A DNA stretch of 64,000 nucleotides from Methylosinus sp. C49 (GCF_009936375.1 NZ_AP022332.1:2946501-3010500), one strand, 5' to 3'; positions 8,846 through 17,741 are shown, counted from the stretch's first letter. The notes: generated by a model from the letters alone, not told the origin. Translations and numbers: made by a program.

Positions 8846-8975
8846 CCACCCTCCCCTTCAGGGGGAGGGTCGGCCGGCGATAGCCGGACGGGGTGGGGTT
8901 CAACGGCGAAGACTCGGGGCCTCACCCCCTCCCGAGCGCATTCGCGCTCGACCTCCCCCCTCGAGGGGGAGGTGG
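8846..8975. repeat. GC-rich palindromic intergenic repeat
   Basis: The 300-bp gap between the MAPEG and HxlR genes holds two hairpins, CCCTCCCCTTCAGGGGGAGGG near 8849-8869 (21 bases; arms CCCTCCCC and GGGGGAGGG) and CCTCCCCCCTCGAGGGGGAGG near 8952-8972 (arms CCTCCCCC and GGGGGAGG). They are joined by GGACGGGGTGGGG and CCTCACCCCCTCCC. This is the typical form of a dispersed alphaproteobacterial repeat. No gene is seen in the gap. Confidence 0.7.
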
Positions 8976-9012
8976 AAACGCCTTTCGCCCATAGGTGAGA
9001 CAGGGCTCTCCC

Positions 9013-9462
9013 ATGCGCAAGCAGCGGCACGTGGAATATGACGAATGCCCGATCGAGGGCGCGATGGATATCATCGGCGGCAAGTGGAAGCCGTCGATCC
9101 TCTTTCGCCTCGCCGATGGAACCAAGCGCTTTTCCGAATTGCAGCGGCTGCTGAAAACGATCACGCAGCGCACGCTGACGCAGCAATTGCGCGATCTCGA
9201 GCGTGATCGCATGATCTCGCGCCATGTCTATGCGGAAGTGCCGCCGCGCGTCGAATACAGCCTCACCGAGCGCGGCCGCTCGCTGGAGCCGGTGCTCGCG
9301 CTCTTGTTCCGCTGGGGCGTCGACAATGTGCTGGCGGAAAAGGCTACAGAAGCTCGACAAGCCCCCGCGCCGCGGCGATCAGCCGACGGTCAGACCAGCG
9401 CGGGCCGATCAGCGAAATCGCGAGCGGCGGCGCGCCCGCGGGCCGCGAAAGCGGAACGCTGA
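9013..9462 (+). CDS. HxlR family transcriptional regulator
   Basis: The protein has about 149 residues from the ATG at 9013. The winged-helix HxlR core is clear: ECPIEGAMDIIGGKWKPSIL, FSELQRLLKTITQRTLTQQL, LERDRMISRHVYAEVPPRVE, YSLTERGRSLEPVL. Family members often sense reactive carbonyls or redox stress, but no ligand can be assigned here. The Ala/Arg-rich C-terminal 40 residues overlap the convergent amidase gene by 119 bp and may be non-essential. The gene lies just after a palindromic repeat. Confidence 0.87.
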   Translation: MRKQRHVEYDECPIEGAMDIIGGKWKPSILFRLADGTKRFSELQRLLKTITQRTLTQQLRDLERDRMISRHVYAEVPPRVEYSLTERGRSLEPVLALLFRWGVDNVLAEKATEARQAPAPRRSADGQTSAGRSAKSRAAARPRAAKAER

Positions 9463-10513
9463 TCTGCGGCAGGCCGAAGAAGCTGGCGAAGAGAAAGGTA
9501 CGGAACATCCGATAGCGCTTGGCGTCGAGCGCTTCCTCGCTTTCGTCCAGCCACGGCGAGGCGAAAGGCGTCGTCGGAACGATGATGAGGCTGTTCTCGC
9601 CGAACATCTCGGCGACGCGCGCGCGCGCATCGCGCCGAAAAGCGTCCGCCTCGGCTTTGGCGGCGGTCGTCACTCTCGACGCCATGTCGAAGCGCTCTGC
9701 AATGCCGGGGCCGAATTGCGGATGTTCCGCCGCGATCCAGGCGCCATGCGCGCCCCACGCCTCATAGGCCTGGAGACTGCGGAAGTGACGCAGCGACTCG
9801 GCCCAGAACTCTTCGCCAAGCGCCGCGTCTCGCTCGGAAAATCCTTGCGCGATGATGGCGCGCGCCGGCGCCATGGCGGCGGCGGTCTCGGCGTCGCATT
9901 GCGCGAAAGCCTCATCGAGGAAGACGGCCTCGTCGAATGCGCCTTGCGTGAGATCGCGCGGCAGCAGCGCATCGCCGACCCGCGCCATGAGATCGATATC
10001 GCGCGCGAACCAGCCGATGACATCGAGCGAGGCGGCGAGCGGAACGACGCCATTCACCGAAATTGCGCCATGCGAGGAGCGAAATCCGTAAATTCCGCAA
10101 AAGGCCGCCGGCGCGCGGCAGGAGCCGGCCGTATCCGTGCCCAGCGCGAAATCGGCGAGGCCCGCCGCGACAGCCGCCGCCGAGCCGGAGGAGGAGCCGC
10201 CCGGATGACGATCCGGCGCGGCGGGATTTTTTGGCGTTCCGTAATGGGCGTTGGCGCCGAGCAGGCTATAGGCCATCTCGTCCATATGCGCCTTGCCGAC
10301 CAGCCGCGCGCCGCAAGCGAGCAGCCGATCCACGACGGGCGCGTTGATGGCGGCCGGCGCATGAGTCGCCGCCCATGTCGGCTGGCCATTGGCGGAGACG
10401 AGGCCCTCGACGTCTATGTTCTCCTTGACGACGAAGCGCGCGCCCGAAAGCGGCCCCTGCGCGGACGCCGAAACATCGAGCGAATGCGTCAGAGCGGACG
10501 AAGAGCCCGACAT
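9344..10513 (-). CDS. Amidase signature family enzyme
   Basis: The protein has 389 residues from the ATG at 10513, preceded by GGAGG 7 nt upstream; the longer reading frame to 10546 lacks such a site. The amidase-signature triad is visible: Lys in RFVVKENIDVEG, the cis-Ser in GGSSSGSAAAVAAG and the nucleophile Ser in GTDTAGSCRAPAAFCGIYGF. It hydrolyses an amide bond in the cytosol, but the substrate is unknown. Its 3' end overlaps the HxlR gene by 119 bp in opposite orientation, so the two transcripts would be antisense there. Confidence 0.9.
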   Translation of the reverse strand: MSGSSSALTHSLDVSASAQGPLSGARFVVKENIDVEGLVSANGQPTWAATHAPAAINAPVVDRLLACGARLVGKAHMDEMAYSLLGANAHYGTPKNPAAPDRHPGGSSSGSAAAVAAGLADFALGTDTAGSCRAPAAFCGIYGFRSSHGAISVNGVVPLAASLDVIGWFARDIDLMARVGDALLPRDLTQGAFDEAVFLDEAFAQCDAETAAAMAPARAIIAQGFSERDAALGEEFWAESLRHFRSLQAYEAWGAHGAWIAAEHPQFGPGIAERFDMASRVTTAAKAEADAFRRDARARVAEMFGENSLIIVPTTPFASPWLDESEEALDAKRYRMFRTFLFASFFGLPQISVPLSRPAGAPPLAISLIGPRWSDRRLIAAARGLVELL

Positions 10514-10639
10514 TCCGTTTCCTCCCATCGAGCGGCGTGCGATCATTCATTTGCAGTTCATCGACGATGCTGATTTTCGACGGTGATCCGACTTTTGCAA
10601 GATGCGGATTTGAATTTTCACGAAACGACAGGTGCGGAA

Positions 10640-11344
10640 ATGACAATGAAGAAATATGTCGCCGAGGCGATCGGCGCAGGCGCTCTGGTGCTGCTCGGAT
10701 GCGGCTCGGTGACGCTCGGCGAGCTCGGCGGCGTGCTGAGCTCGACGCAAGGGATCGGCCCGCTCGCCGTGCTGCCCATCGCCTTCGCCTTCGGCCTCAC
10801 CGTGACGGCCTTCGCTTATGGCATAGGTCCGGTCTCGGGCTGCCACATCAATCCGGCGGTCTCGATCGGCGTCTGGTCCGCGGGGCGGCTCTCGACGCTC
10901 AATCTGATCGGCTACATCATCGCGCAATGTCTCGGCGCCATCGCAGGCGCTGCGATCCTCTACGCGATATTGAAAGGCCGCGAAGGCGGATATGACGTCG
11001 CCGTCGCCGGCCTCGGCCAGAATGGCTGGAGCAATATTTCGACGACCTCGGCCTTTCTGGCGGAATTCGTCGGCACATTCCTGTTTCTGGTCGTCATCCT
11101 CGGCGCGACCTCGACCAATGGCGGCACCGCCTCGGCGGGCGTGGCCATCGGCCTCGCGCTCGTCGTCATCCATATCGCGCTCATTCGCGTGACCGGCACC
11201 TCCGTCAATCCGGCGCGCTCGCTCGGCCCGGCGGTGTTCGTCGGCGGCAAGGCGCTGGAGCAGCTCTGGCTGTTCTTCGCGGCGCCGCTGCTCGGCGGGC
11301 TGGCGGCCGGCCTGCTGTTCCGCTGGCGCAGCCTGGAGCCCTGA
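10640..11344 (+). CDS. aqpZ: Aquaporin Z-type water channel
   Basis: The 234-residue MIP-family channel has six predicted helices and two half-membrane NPA loops, seen as SGCHINPAVSIG and VTGTSVNPARSLGPA. The Arg after the second NPA and the small residues around it fit a water-selective aquaporin rather than a glycerol facilitator. The ATG at 10640 is preferred because AGGTGCGGA lies just upstream, whereas the frame extends to 10583. A hairpin with TTTC follows the stop. Confidence 0.93.
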   Translation: MTMKKYVAEAIGAGALVLLGCGSVTLGELGGVLSSTQGIGPLAVLPIAFAFGLTVTAFAYGIGPVSGCHINPAVSIGVWSAGRLSTLNLIGYIIAQCLGAIAGAAILYAILKGREGGYDVAVAGLGQNGWSNISTTSAFLAEFVGTFLFLVVILGATSTNGGTASAGVAIGLALVVIHIALIRVTGTSVNPARSLGPAVFVGGKALEQLWLFFAAPLLGGLAAGLLFRWRSLEP

Positions 11345-11351
11345 CCGGATC

Positions 11352-11385
11352 GCTCCGGCCTCCACACGATTGAGCCGGAGCTTTC
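11352..11385 (+). terminator. Terminator hairpin after aqpZ
   Basis: GCTCCGGC (11352-11359) pairs with GCCGGAGC (11374-11381) around a 14-nt loop and is followed by TTTC. It lies eight bases past the aqpZ stop. Confidence 0.5.
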
Positions 11386-11427
11386 GCGCATGGCAGGATC
11401 GCTCCTCTTTCATGAGGAGATCGATCG

Positions 11428-12231
11428 ATGGCGCGTCACCCGATCCGCGGCTTGGTCCTGGCCGCAGTTCTATCCATGATCGAGGCGCCGGCCTTCGGCC
11501 AGAGCCTCGATCTCTCCAAATCGACCATCGTCGATCTGACGCACCCCTTCGACTCCAAGACAATTTATTGGCCAACGTCGCCCTCGGGATTCGAGCTCAA
11601 ATCGCTGCACAATGGCCTCACCGAGCGCGGCTATTTCTATGCGGCGAACAGCTTTTGCTCGCCCGAGCATGGCGGCACGCATCTCGACGCGCCATTGCAT
11701 TTCGCTCGCGGCCATTGGACCAACGCCGAAATTCCCGTCGATCGCTTCGTCGGGCCGGCCTTCGTCATCGATGTGAGCGCCAAGGCCGCCGCGGATCCCG
11801 ATTACTTGCTGACGCCGGAAGACATCGCCGAATGGGAGGAAGCGCATGGGCGCATTCCTCGAGGCGCGATCGTGCTGCTGCGCACCGGCTGGAGCGCGCG
11901 CTGGAGCGACCGCAAGGCCTATCTCGGCGATGATGCGCCCGGCGACGCGACGCATCTGCATTTCCCCGGCTATGGCGCGCAGGCGGCGGCGCTGCTGGTC
12001 GTCGATCGCCGCGCCAAGCTCATCGGCATAGATACGGCGAGCGTCGATAATGGGCCGTCGCAGGATTTTCTGGTGCATCGAATCGTCGCCGGCGCCGACG
12101 CCGCCGGGCTCGAGAATCTCGATAATCTCGACAAATTGCCGGCGACCGGCGCGGTGGTCTTCGCTCTGCCGATGAAGATTTCCGGCGGCACCGGCGGGCC
12201 GGCGCGCATCGTCGCCGTCGTGGCGCAATGA
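11428..12231 (+). CDS. Secreted cyclase-family (kynurenine formamidase-like) hydrolase
   Basis: The 267-residue protein has an N-terminal signal peptide (RGLVLAAVLSMIEAPAFGQ, cleavage likely after Gly-Gln or nearby). The cyclase-family metal motif HGGTHLDAPLHF is present, with a later segment LIGIDTASVDNGPSQDFLVH. Relatives include kynurenine formamidase and isatin hydrolase, which use divalent metals. The substrate is unknown; export to the periplasm argues against a housekeeping tryptophan-catabolic role. Confidence 0.85.
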   Translation: MARHPIRGLVLAAVLSMIEAPAFGQSLDLSKSTIVDLTHPFDSKTIYWPTSPSGFELKSLHNGLTERGYFYAANSFCSPEHGGTHLDAPLHFARGHWTNAEIPVDRFVGPAFVIDVSAKAAADPDYLLTPEDIAEWEEAHGRIPRGAIVLLRTGWSARWSDRKAYLGDDAPGDATHLHFPGYGAQAAALLVVDRRAKLIGIDTASVDNGPSQDFLVHRIVAGADAAGLENLDNLDKLPATGAVVFALPMKISGGTGGPARIVAVVAQ

Positions 12232-12238
12232 GCCGCGC

Positions 12239-12862
12239 CTATTCGTGATCGTCGAGCCAATGCTCGAGCGCATGAAAGCTCGCCTGCGCGCCGTCGATCA
12301 TCGCCGGCAGCAGGCCGCGCTCCGCGCCCGCCTCCAGCGCCGCGCAGCAGAGGCGCCAATCCTCCGTCTCGCCGCCGGAGAGGAAGCGTCGGCCGCGCGC
12401 GCAGCCGGCGCCGAGCAGCGGATCGAGCGCGGCGGCGAGAAAGGCCGCGCCGAAGCTCGATCCTTCGCGCACATAGAGCGCGCCGAGCCATTCGCCCGGC
12501 TCGCTCAGCGCCGGCGCCTCCGCCATGGGCAGGCGCGCGATGGATTCGCCGCTCGCGCCGAGATCGAGAAGATCGCGCGTCAAAAGATGCGCGCGGGCGC
12601 CGATGCGCGGATCGACGCCATGGCCGAGCGCGGCGTCGATCAGCGCGCGCTCGAAGGGCAGATGAAATCCGTAGAGCCGCGCCAGCAAGCGCAGATATTG
12701 CGACGACGCGATCCTTCCCGCGGCGAGCGCCGCCAGCGTCGGATGCGCATGCAGCCGCAGATGCGCCGCCTGCGTCGCGCTGCGCAGCGCCGCTCGCGCC
12801 GGCGAGACGATCTCGCCCGCGGCGCTCACGCGCGCGACGCCTGCCGCCGCGAGGCGGCGCAT
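12239..12862 (-). CDS. bphO: Biliverdin-producing heme oxygenase
   Basis: The protein has 207 residues from the ATG at 12862. Its N-terminal region LRSATQAAHLRLHAHPTLAAL holds the proximal heme His of the family, and helices such as YLRLLARLYGFHLPFERAL and GEWLGALYVREGSSFGAAFL fit the bacterial heme oxygenase fold, the latter with the distal Gly-rich helix. It would cleave heme to biliverdin, CO and iron. It overlaps the 3' end of the bacteriophytochrome gene by 37 bp on the same strand. This bphP-bphO pairing supplies the chromophore and supports the call. Confidence 0.85.
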   Translation of the reverse strand: MRRLAAAGVARVSAAGEIVSPARAALRSATQAAHLRLHAHPTLAALAAGRIASSQYLRLLARLYGFHLPFERALIDAALGHGVDPRIGARAHLLTRDLLDLGASGESIARLPMAEAPALSEPGEWLGALYVREGSSFGAAFLAAALDPLLGAGCARGRRFLSGGETEDWRLCCAALEAGAERGLLPAMIDGAQASFHALEHWLDDHE

Positions 12863-15438
12863 GTCGAGGCTTCTTGCGACATTGCGCGCGAGAGAGCGCC
12901 CACCAGCTCCTCCGGCGCATAGGGCTTGGTGACGACGGGACGGCCGGCGAAGCGCGCAGGCGTCACGATGCGGCTCTCGAAGCCCGTGGTGAAGACGAAA
13001 GGAACATGCGCCTGGACCAGCGCGTCGGCGACCGGCCACACCGGCTCGCCGTCCAAATCTATATCGAGCAGAGCGACGTCGAAATCGGGCCGCAGCGCCG
13101 CGCGTAGGCCGTCCCAGACGGTGGCGCAGCTATGCGCGATCTCCATGCCCCATTCCTCCAGCAGCTCGCGGACGGAGAGCGCGACGAGCGCAGCGTCCTC
13201 GACCAGCAGAACGCGGCGATGCGACAGGGCTCGCGGGGGCGGCTCGCCGGGGCTCGCGTCTTGCCGCTGCTTCTCGCTCTCGCGCGGTCCCTTGGCGAAG
13301 GCGATCTGCGAGACAGGAATGCGCAAGCGGCAGTGGACGCCGCTCGCTGCGAAGCTCAGCTCCGCCGCGCCGCCGAGATCGATCGCCAGCGTGCGCTCGA
13401 TCAGCATGCGCCCAAAGCCGGAGCGCTCCGGCGGAACGACCTTGGGGCCTTTGCTCTCCTTCCAGCTCAGCTCCACGCTCTCCTCGCCCTTCTCGCGCCG
13501 ACGGCGCCAATCGACGCGCACCACGCCGCCGGGCGCAGAGAGCGCGCCATATTTGGCGGCGTTGGTGGCGAGCTCGTGAATCGCCATGCTGACGGCGAGC
13601 GCCGCCTTGGGCTTCAAGGCGATCGGCTCGCCGCTGATGCTGCAGGCGTTCTCCTCCGCCCGGCGAAACGGCGCGAGCTCGTCCTCGACGATGGCGCCGA
13701 TCGACAGGCCTTCCCATCGGCTCTGCGTCAGCAGATTTTGCACGCGCGCCATCGTCAGAAGCCGGCTCTGCAATGTCGCGTTGAACTCCTCGAGCGAAGC
13801 GGAGGAGCGCGCCGTGAAGCGCACCAGCGACTGAATCACCGAGAGCGTGTTCTTCACGCGATGCTCGAGCTCGGCCATCAAAAAATCCTGACGCGCCTGC
13901 GCCGCCTGCCGCTCGCGCAGGGCGAGATCGAGCGCATGGACGAAGACTTCGAGGATCGACGAGCGCAACGATCGGGCGATCTCGATTTCCGTATCGCTCC
14001 AGGCGCGCGATTGCAGACGCGCGGTCTCCTCCCAGGCCTCGAAAGAGGCGCGCGGCGTCAGCGTCTCGCCATCCGCCTCCACCGCCTTTGCCGGGTTTCC
14101 CGCCCAGCGCACGACCTGCCGCAGCTCGCCACGGAAGAACAGCACATAGTCCTTCGGCGCGCGCGAGACGGCGATGGCGAGCACGCCGGAGGCGACGTCG
14201 CAATAGGCCTCCGCCGGCGCATAGACGAGCGGCAGGCGGTCGGTCGCGAGCACGCCCTGCTGCGCATGCTCGTGAATCCAGCCGACCAGCGCGCCGATCT
14301 GCGCCGCGGAAGGCGCGCGGCCGAGCGTCACGCATTCGCCCTCGATGCAAACCGCGCAGCCGTCCGCCTCGATCAGATCGAGCAGATTAGGCTGTCCGCC
14401 GAGCAGCGCGCCGGCGAGGTCGCCACGGCCGGACATGGCGCCGACGAGACGGCTCTGCACCTCGCCCGCGCGCATGCGCCGCTTCGACGTCTCACTCTCG
14501 AGACGGCTCTGAAACTCGAGCGAGATCATCTGCGCGAACAGCTCGCAAGCGGCGCGGCGGCGCAGATCGAGGAAATGCGGCGTGCGATGGTGACAGGCGA
14601 CGAGGCCGAACAGCTTGCCGCCGACGACGATCGATAAGGACATGGAGGCGCGCACGCCCATATTGGCGAGATAGCGCAAATGCACCGGCGAGACGCTGCG
14701 CAACATGCTGCAGCTGAGATCGAGCGGACGGCCGGTCGAGGGCGAGAGCGCCGGCTCTATCGGCGCCGGCGTGTAGCGCGCGTCCGGTATGAGGCGCAGC
14801 CAATTGGTCACATAGAGCTTGCGCGCCTGCTGTGGAATGTCGGAGGCCGGAAAGCGCAGGCCGAGATAAGAATGGCAGCCCTCCGCCGCCGTCTCGGCGA
14901 TGACGCTCCCCGAGCCGTCCGGCAAAAAGCGATAGACCATCACATGGTCGAAGCCGGTGGCCTTCGCCGTCTCTCGCGCAATGGCCTCGGCGTAGCCCTC
15001 TATGGTCTCCGCGCGCGCCGTCGCGGCGAGCATATTCTGCACGAGCCCGAGCGGATCGCGCTCGACGTCGTCGCGACGCGGCTCCAGCTCGATGAGAATG
15101 ACCCGATCGCCGATGTGGACCACGCCCTCGAGCGCGACCGCGCCGCCGCTCGCCTCCGTCTCGAAGGCGAGGCAGGAGCGCGGCCCCTCGTCGGCGACGA
15201 TCCGCGTCAGCCGAGTCGCCGCCACCGCGCCGAGCCGCGCCTCCACATTCTGGCCGAGAAGAGCGCTATGCGAGGCGCCGAGCAGCGCCTGCGTGTCCCC
15301 GGCGATCTGGGCGATGCGCATATCGTCGGGATCGAGCGCCAGAAGCACGCCATGCGGCTGGATGGCGCCCGGCGCATGGATCGGCTCCCGATCGCAAATC
15401 GATAGCTCGACGCTCTGCGGGGCGTCTCCTGGCGTCAT
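12826..15438 (-). CDS. bphP: Bacteriophytochrome, HWE-type kinase with receiver domain
   Basis: The 870-residue photoreceptor has PAS-GAF-PHY sensory domains, an HWE-type histidine kinase and a C-terminal receiver. The biliverdin-binding Cys lies at residue 15 in CDREPIHAPGAIQPHG. The GAF signature is FPASDIPQQARKLYV. The kinase part shows LEHRVKNTLSVIQSLVRFTA (phospho-acceptor His), HELATNAAKYGAL and the WKE motif typical of HWE kinases. The receiver starts near RRVLLVEDAALVALS with the acceptor Asp in DVALLDIDLDG and a conserved Lys in VVTKPYAPEEL. Red/far-red light sensing is expected; the output is unknown. It is followed by the overlapping heme oxygenase gene. Confidence 0.93.
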   Translation of the reverse strand: MTPGDAPQSVELSICDREPIHAPGAIQPHGVLLALDPDDMRIAQIAGDTQALLGASHSALLGQNVEARLGAVAATRLTRIVADEGPRSCLAFETEASGGAVALEGVVHIGDRVILIELEPRRDDVERDPLGLVQNMLAATARAETIEGYAEAIARETAKATGFDHVMVYRFLPDGSGSVIAETAAEGCHSYLGLRFPASDIPQQARKLYVTNWLRLIPDARYTPAPIEPALSPSTGRPLDLSCSMLRSVSPVHLRYLANMGVRASMSLSIVVGGKLFGLVACHHRTPHFLDLRRRAACELFAQMISLEFQSRLESETSKRRMRAGEVQSRLVGAMSGRGDLAGALLGGQPNLLDLIEADGCAVCIEGECVTLGRAPSAAQIGALVGWIHEHAQQGVLATDRLPLVYAPAEAYCDVASGVLAIAVSRAPKDYVLFFRGELRQVVRWAGNPAKAVEADGETLTPRASFEAWEETARLQSRAWSDTEIEIARSLRSSILEVFVHALDLALRERQAAQARQDFLMAELEHRVKNTLSVIQSLVRFTARSSASLEEFNATLQSRLLTMARVQNLLTQSRWEGLSIGAIVEDELAPFRRAEENACSISGEPIALKPKAALAVSMAIHELATNAAKYGALSAPGGVVRVDWRRRREKGEESVELSWKESKGPKVVPPERSGFGRMLIERTLAIDLGGAAELSFAASGVHCRLRIPVSQIAFAKGPRESEKQRQDASPGEPPPRALSHRRVLLVEDAALVALSVRELLEEWGMEIAHSCATVWDGLRAALRPDFDVALLDIDLDGEPVWPVADALVQAHVPFVFTTGFESRIVTPARFAGRPVVTKPYAPEELVGALSRAMSQEASTCAASRRQASRA

Positions 15439-15537
15439 CGCGTCGCCGCTCCAGCGTCATGGGGGTCGAGCGGTCATATAAGGCCGGACGCCTCGGCCTG
15501 TAGGGGCGCCGGCGGCGCGCCTCACGGTGAATCAAAA

Positions 15538-15545
15538 TTAACCAT
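15538..15545 (+). promoter_or_regulatory. TTAACCAT motif (CtrA half-site)
   Basis: TTAACCAT occurs about 55 bp upstream of the ATG at 15597 and is followed 7 nt later by TTAA. It matches the CtrA half-site, but the full N7 spacing is not met. Its position between divergent genes fits a regulatory site; evidence is weak. Confidence 0.25.
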
Positions 15546-15596
15546 TGGTCGCTTAAGCTCCACAGCCATTGCCAGACCAAACAGGACTGAATTTCC

Positions 15597-16100
15597 ATGC
15601 GCTTTCATGTCGGCCGCAATTATCGCGCGGACGGAGAGAGATATCGTAAGGCCTCGCCGCAAACCGCCAGCGATCTCGTTCTGGCGGCGCGCTCGGCCGC
15701 GCGCGCCAGCGAGCCCGCGGCGCCGCGCAAATCGCCCTTCGCACGCGCCGTCCTCGTCGTCGCGACGCTCGCCGCGCCACTCTTCGCCGGACGCGCCTAT
15801 CTCGACGCGACGCGGACCGAGCCGGCCCTGATCGCCGCCGAGGAGACCAGGCCGACCATTCGGCAAGTGGGATTGCAGCCGGCGGGATTGCCGACGGCTT
15901 CGCCACTGCTGAAGGCCGAGCGCGAAGACATCGATCTGACGGCCACGGGCTCGACGCCGCCCCGCCAGGAGGAGGCGCGCCCCGCGCCCGCCGGCTCTGC
16001 GGCCGCGGCGCCAGCGCCCGCCAAGACGCGGCGGACGGCGAGCGGCTCCGTCAGCCGTTCGGCCAGAGAAACTTCGAGAAGCCCGGAATCGTATCGGTGA
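15597..16100 (+). CDS. Hypothetical single-span membrane protein
   Basis: The protein has 167 residues. An N-terminal basic cytoplasmic segment is followed by one hydrophobic helix at about residues 51-66 (RAVLVVATLAAPLFAG) and a long low-complexity Ala/Pro/Arg tail, likely periplasmic. AGGA lies 10-13 nt upstream of the ATG. The 3' end overlaps the convergent gene at 16051-16464 by 50 bp. I do not recognise a family; the position opposite bphP is the only context. Confidence 0.5.
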   Translation: MRFHVGRNYRADGERYRKASPQTASDLVLAARSAARASEPAAPRKSPFARAVLVVATLAAPLFAGRAYLDATRTEPALIAAEETRPTIRQVGLQPAGLPTASPLLKAEREDIDLTATGSTPPRQEEARPAPAGSAAAAPAPAKTRRTASGSVSRSARETSRSPESYR

Positions 16101-16464
16101 TGGTTTGCAGCTTGGGGCGGCCGACCGCCTGCTCGGCGAGCACGAAGACCGCTTTGGCGAGCTTCTGCAGCTGCGCGGCGGATAGCCCCATGCTGGTCAG
16201 CCGCGAGGTCAGCTCGACCACGTCTTTCTGATTTTTGCCGACCAGAGCCCCGAGCCCGCCGAGCGCCAGCCCGAGCAGCCCGCGGCGCGGCGCGGCGAGC
16301 GCCGCCTCGACCGTCTCGCGGCCGCCGGGAACGCGCGCGATCAGCTCCGCGCCGACAGCGGCGTCGCGCTTCTCCAGAAACGCGAAAATGTGACCGATCG
16401 CGAGACGGGCGGTCGGCGCCGAAATGCCGACGTAATTGCCGATGGATGCGGCGATCTCCTCCAT
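16051..16464 (-). CDS. Hypothetical helical protein (DUF2267/DUF2780-like pattern)
   Basis: The 137-residue, largely alpha-helical protein has a Gly-rich hydrophobic middle (RGLLGLALGGLGALVG). A repeated pattern of helix, Gly-rich turn and helix resembles small stress-related DUF2267/DUF2780-type proteins, but no motif is decisive. No signal peptide or catalytic residues are evident. It is preceded by a 200-bp gap containing a GC-rich hairpin. Confidence 0.6.
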   Translation of the reverse strand: MEEIAASIGNYVGISAPTARLAIGHIFAFLEKRDAAVGAELIARVPGGRETVEAALAAPRRGLLGLALGGLGALVGKNQKDVVELTSRLTSMGLSAAQLQKLAKAVFVLAEQAVGRPKLQTITDTIPGFSKFLWPNG

Positions 16465-16560
16465 TTGCCCTCCGGTTCGTCGATGTGCGCGAGACGAGCG
16501 CCCGGCTTTTTAAGCTTCGACGCAGCGCCGCGCCATAGCCGCGAGCAAATCATCGACAGA

Positions 16561-16597
16561 CGACGGCGCCGCCGGAGCCTTTGCCCCGGCGGCGTCG
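16561..16597. terminator. GC-rich hairpin between the hypothetical and SRPBCC genes
   Basis: CGACG-gcg-CCGCCGG and CCGGCGGCGTCG form a 12-bp stem with a 3-nt bulge. It lies downstream (minus strand) of the SRPBCC gene. No T tract is present. Confidence 0.4.
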
Positions 16598-16669
16598 CAT
16601 CGTTCAGAGCGCCGCGATCACGCAAGTCACATTCGACGCGGGCCTGACGGGTCCGATGCCCGTCGAAGG

Positions 16670-17131
16670 TCAGGGCTCGTGCTCGAGGAGATCGGGAATA
16701 CGCTTGGCGAGGCTGCGCAACACGCTGTCGGCGCCTTTGAGCATGATGTCGTAGAGCGCGTCGGAGGTCGGCTCGGTGGAGATCCCCTCCTGGACAAAGT
16801 GGAAATGCGTGCCGCCGTCGGGCAGAGCGGAGATCGTCCAGGTGACGGTCACATCCATATAGTGACCGAAGCCCTTGAGTTCCTCATGGCCGCCTTTCCA
16901 GCGGAAGCTGAGCTTCTCGCCAGGGACGACCTCGAGCACCTTGCATTGGAACTCGCCATCCCAACGCTCGATCGGGCGGCTCCAGATGGTGAAGGAATGT
17001 CCGACCTCCGGCCGGATGTCATTGGGGAAAAACCAGACGGCGAGCCATTCCGAATCCGTCATGGCGCGCCAGACTGCGTCGACCGGATGCTCGAAATCTT
17101 TCTCGGTCGTAATGCTTCGCGTCTCGGTCAC
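16670..17131 (-). CDS. SRPBCC (AHSA1-like) domain protein
   Basis: The 153-residue protein has the START/Bet v1-like fold typical of the AHSA1 group: VDAVWRAMTDSEWLAVWFFP, VLEVVPGEKLSFRWKGG, GGTHFHFVQEGI and a long C-terminal helix (GADSVLRSLAKRIPDLL). Such proteins bind hydrophobic ligands or act as polyketide-type cyclases; the ligand cannot be predicted. It is 61 bp downstream of the Rieske gene on the same strand, so the two may be co-transcribed. Confidence 0.85.
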   Translation of the reverse strand: MTETRSITTEKDFEHPVDAVWRAMTDSEWLAVWFFPNDIRPEVGHSFTIWSRPIERWDGEFQCKVLEVVPGEKLSFRWKGGHEELKGFGHYMDVTVTWTISALPDGGTHFHFVQEGISTEPTSDALYDIMLKGADSVLRSLAKRIPDLLEHEP

Positions 17132-17191
17132 GGCTATCGCTCCTGTTTCAGAATTAGAAGCAACAACCCTGCCAAAATGCCGGGCGTCGGC

Positions 17192-17530
17192 TCACGCCGG
17201 CGCGCGCGCGACCTTGGCCGGACCGAGATCGACCTGGATCTCGTCGCCCTCTATCTTCAGCTCGTAAGGATGCAGGGCGTTGCGGACGAGATGCGTCACG
17301 CATTTGCCGTTGACGCCGTCGAAGCCCCAATTGTGATAATTGCAGAGCACGGTCTTGCCGTCGAAAGTGGCTTCGTTGAGCGGCATGTCGGCATGTGGAC
17401 AGCGGCCGCGAAAAGCCTTGAGCTCGCCGCCGGCCGGCCAGACCAGCAGGACGCTCTTGCGGCCTGCCTGAAAGAGCCCCATGGCCCCTTCGCTCACGGC
17501 GCTGGTGTTGCAAATAAAGGTGAACGCCAT
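17192..17530 (-). CDS. Small Rieske-type [2Fe-2S] protein
   Basis: The protein has 112 residues from the ATG at 17530; the frame extends upstream to 17626 without support. The Rieske cluster ligands are complete: CPHADMPL (Cys-X-His) and CNYHNWGFD (Cys-X2-His). There is no signal peptide, so it is cytosolic. Small stand-alone Rieske ferredoxins carry electrons to oxygenases, but no oxygenase gene is adjacent. The partner remains unknown. Confidence 0.88.
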   Translation of the reverse strand: MAFTFICNTSAVSEGAMGLFQAGRKSVLLVWPAGGELKAFRGRCPHADMPLNEATFDGKTVLCNYHNWGFDGVNGKCVTHLVRNALHPYELKIEGDEIQVDLGPAKVARAPA

Positions 17531-17741
17531 CGGGATCGCCCTCGTTTCAAGAAGCTTCCCGCCGCGACACGCAAGTTGCGGACCAAACGCGCCCCCGCGA
17601 CGCCCCCTGCTCTCCCGGATGCGCACCTTCGAGCCTCGGAGATCTACCGTAAGCTCCCGGGCGGGATCGCAGGGCCGGCGCCACGAATATCAATGTGGCG
17701 CATAATTTCGCTAAAAACAGCGGACCGATTGTCGCAATCGT

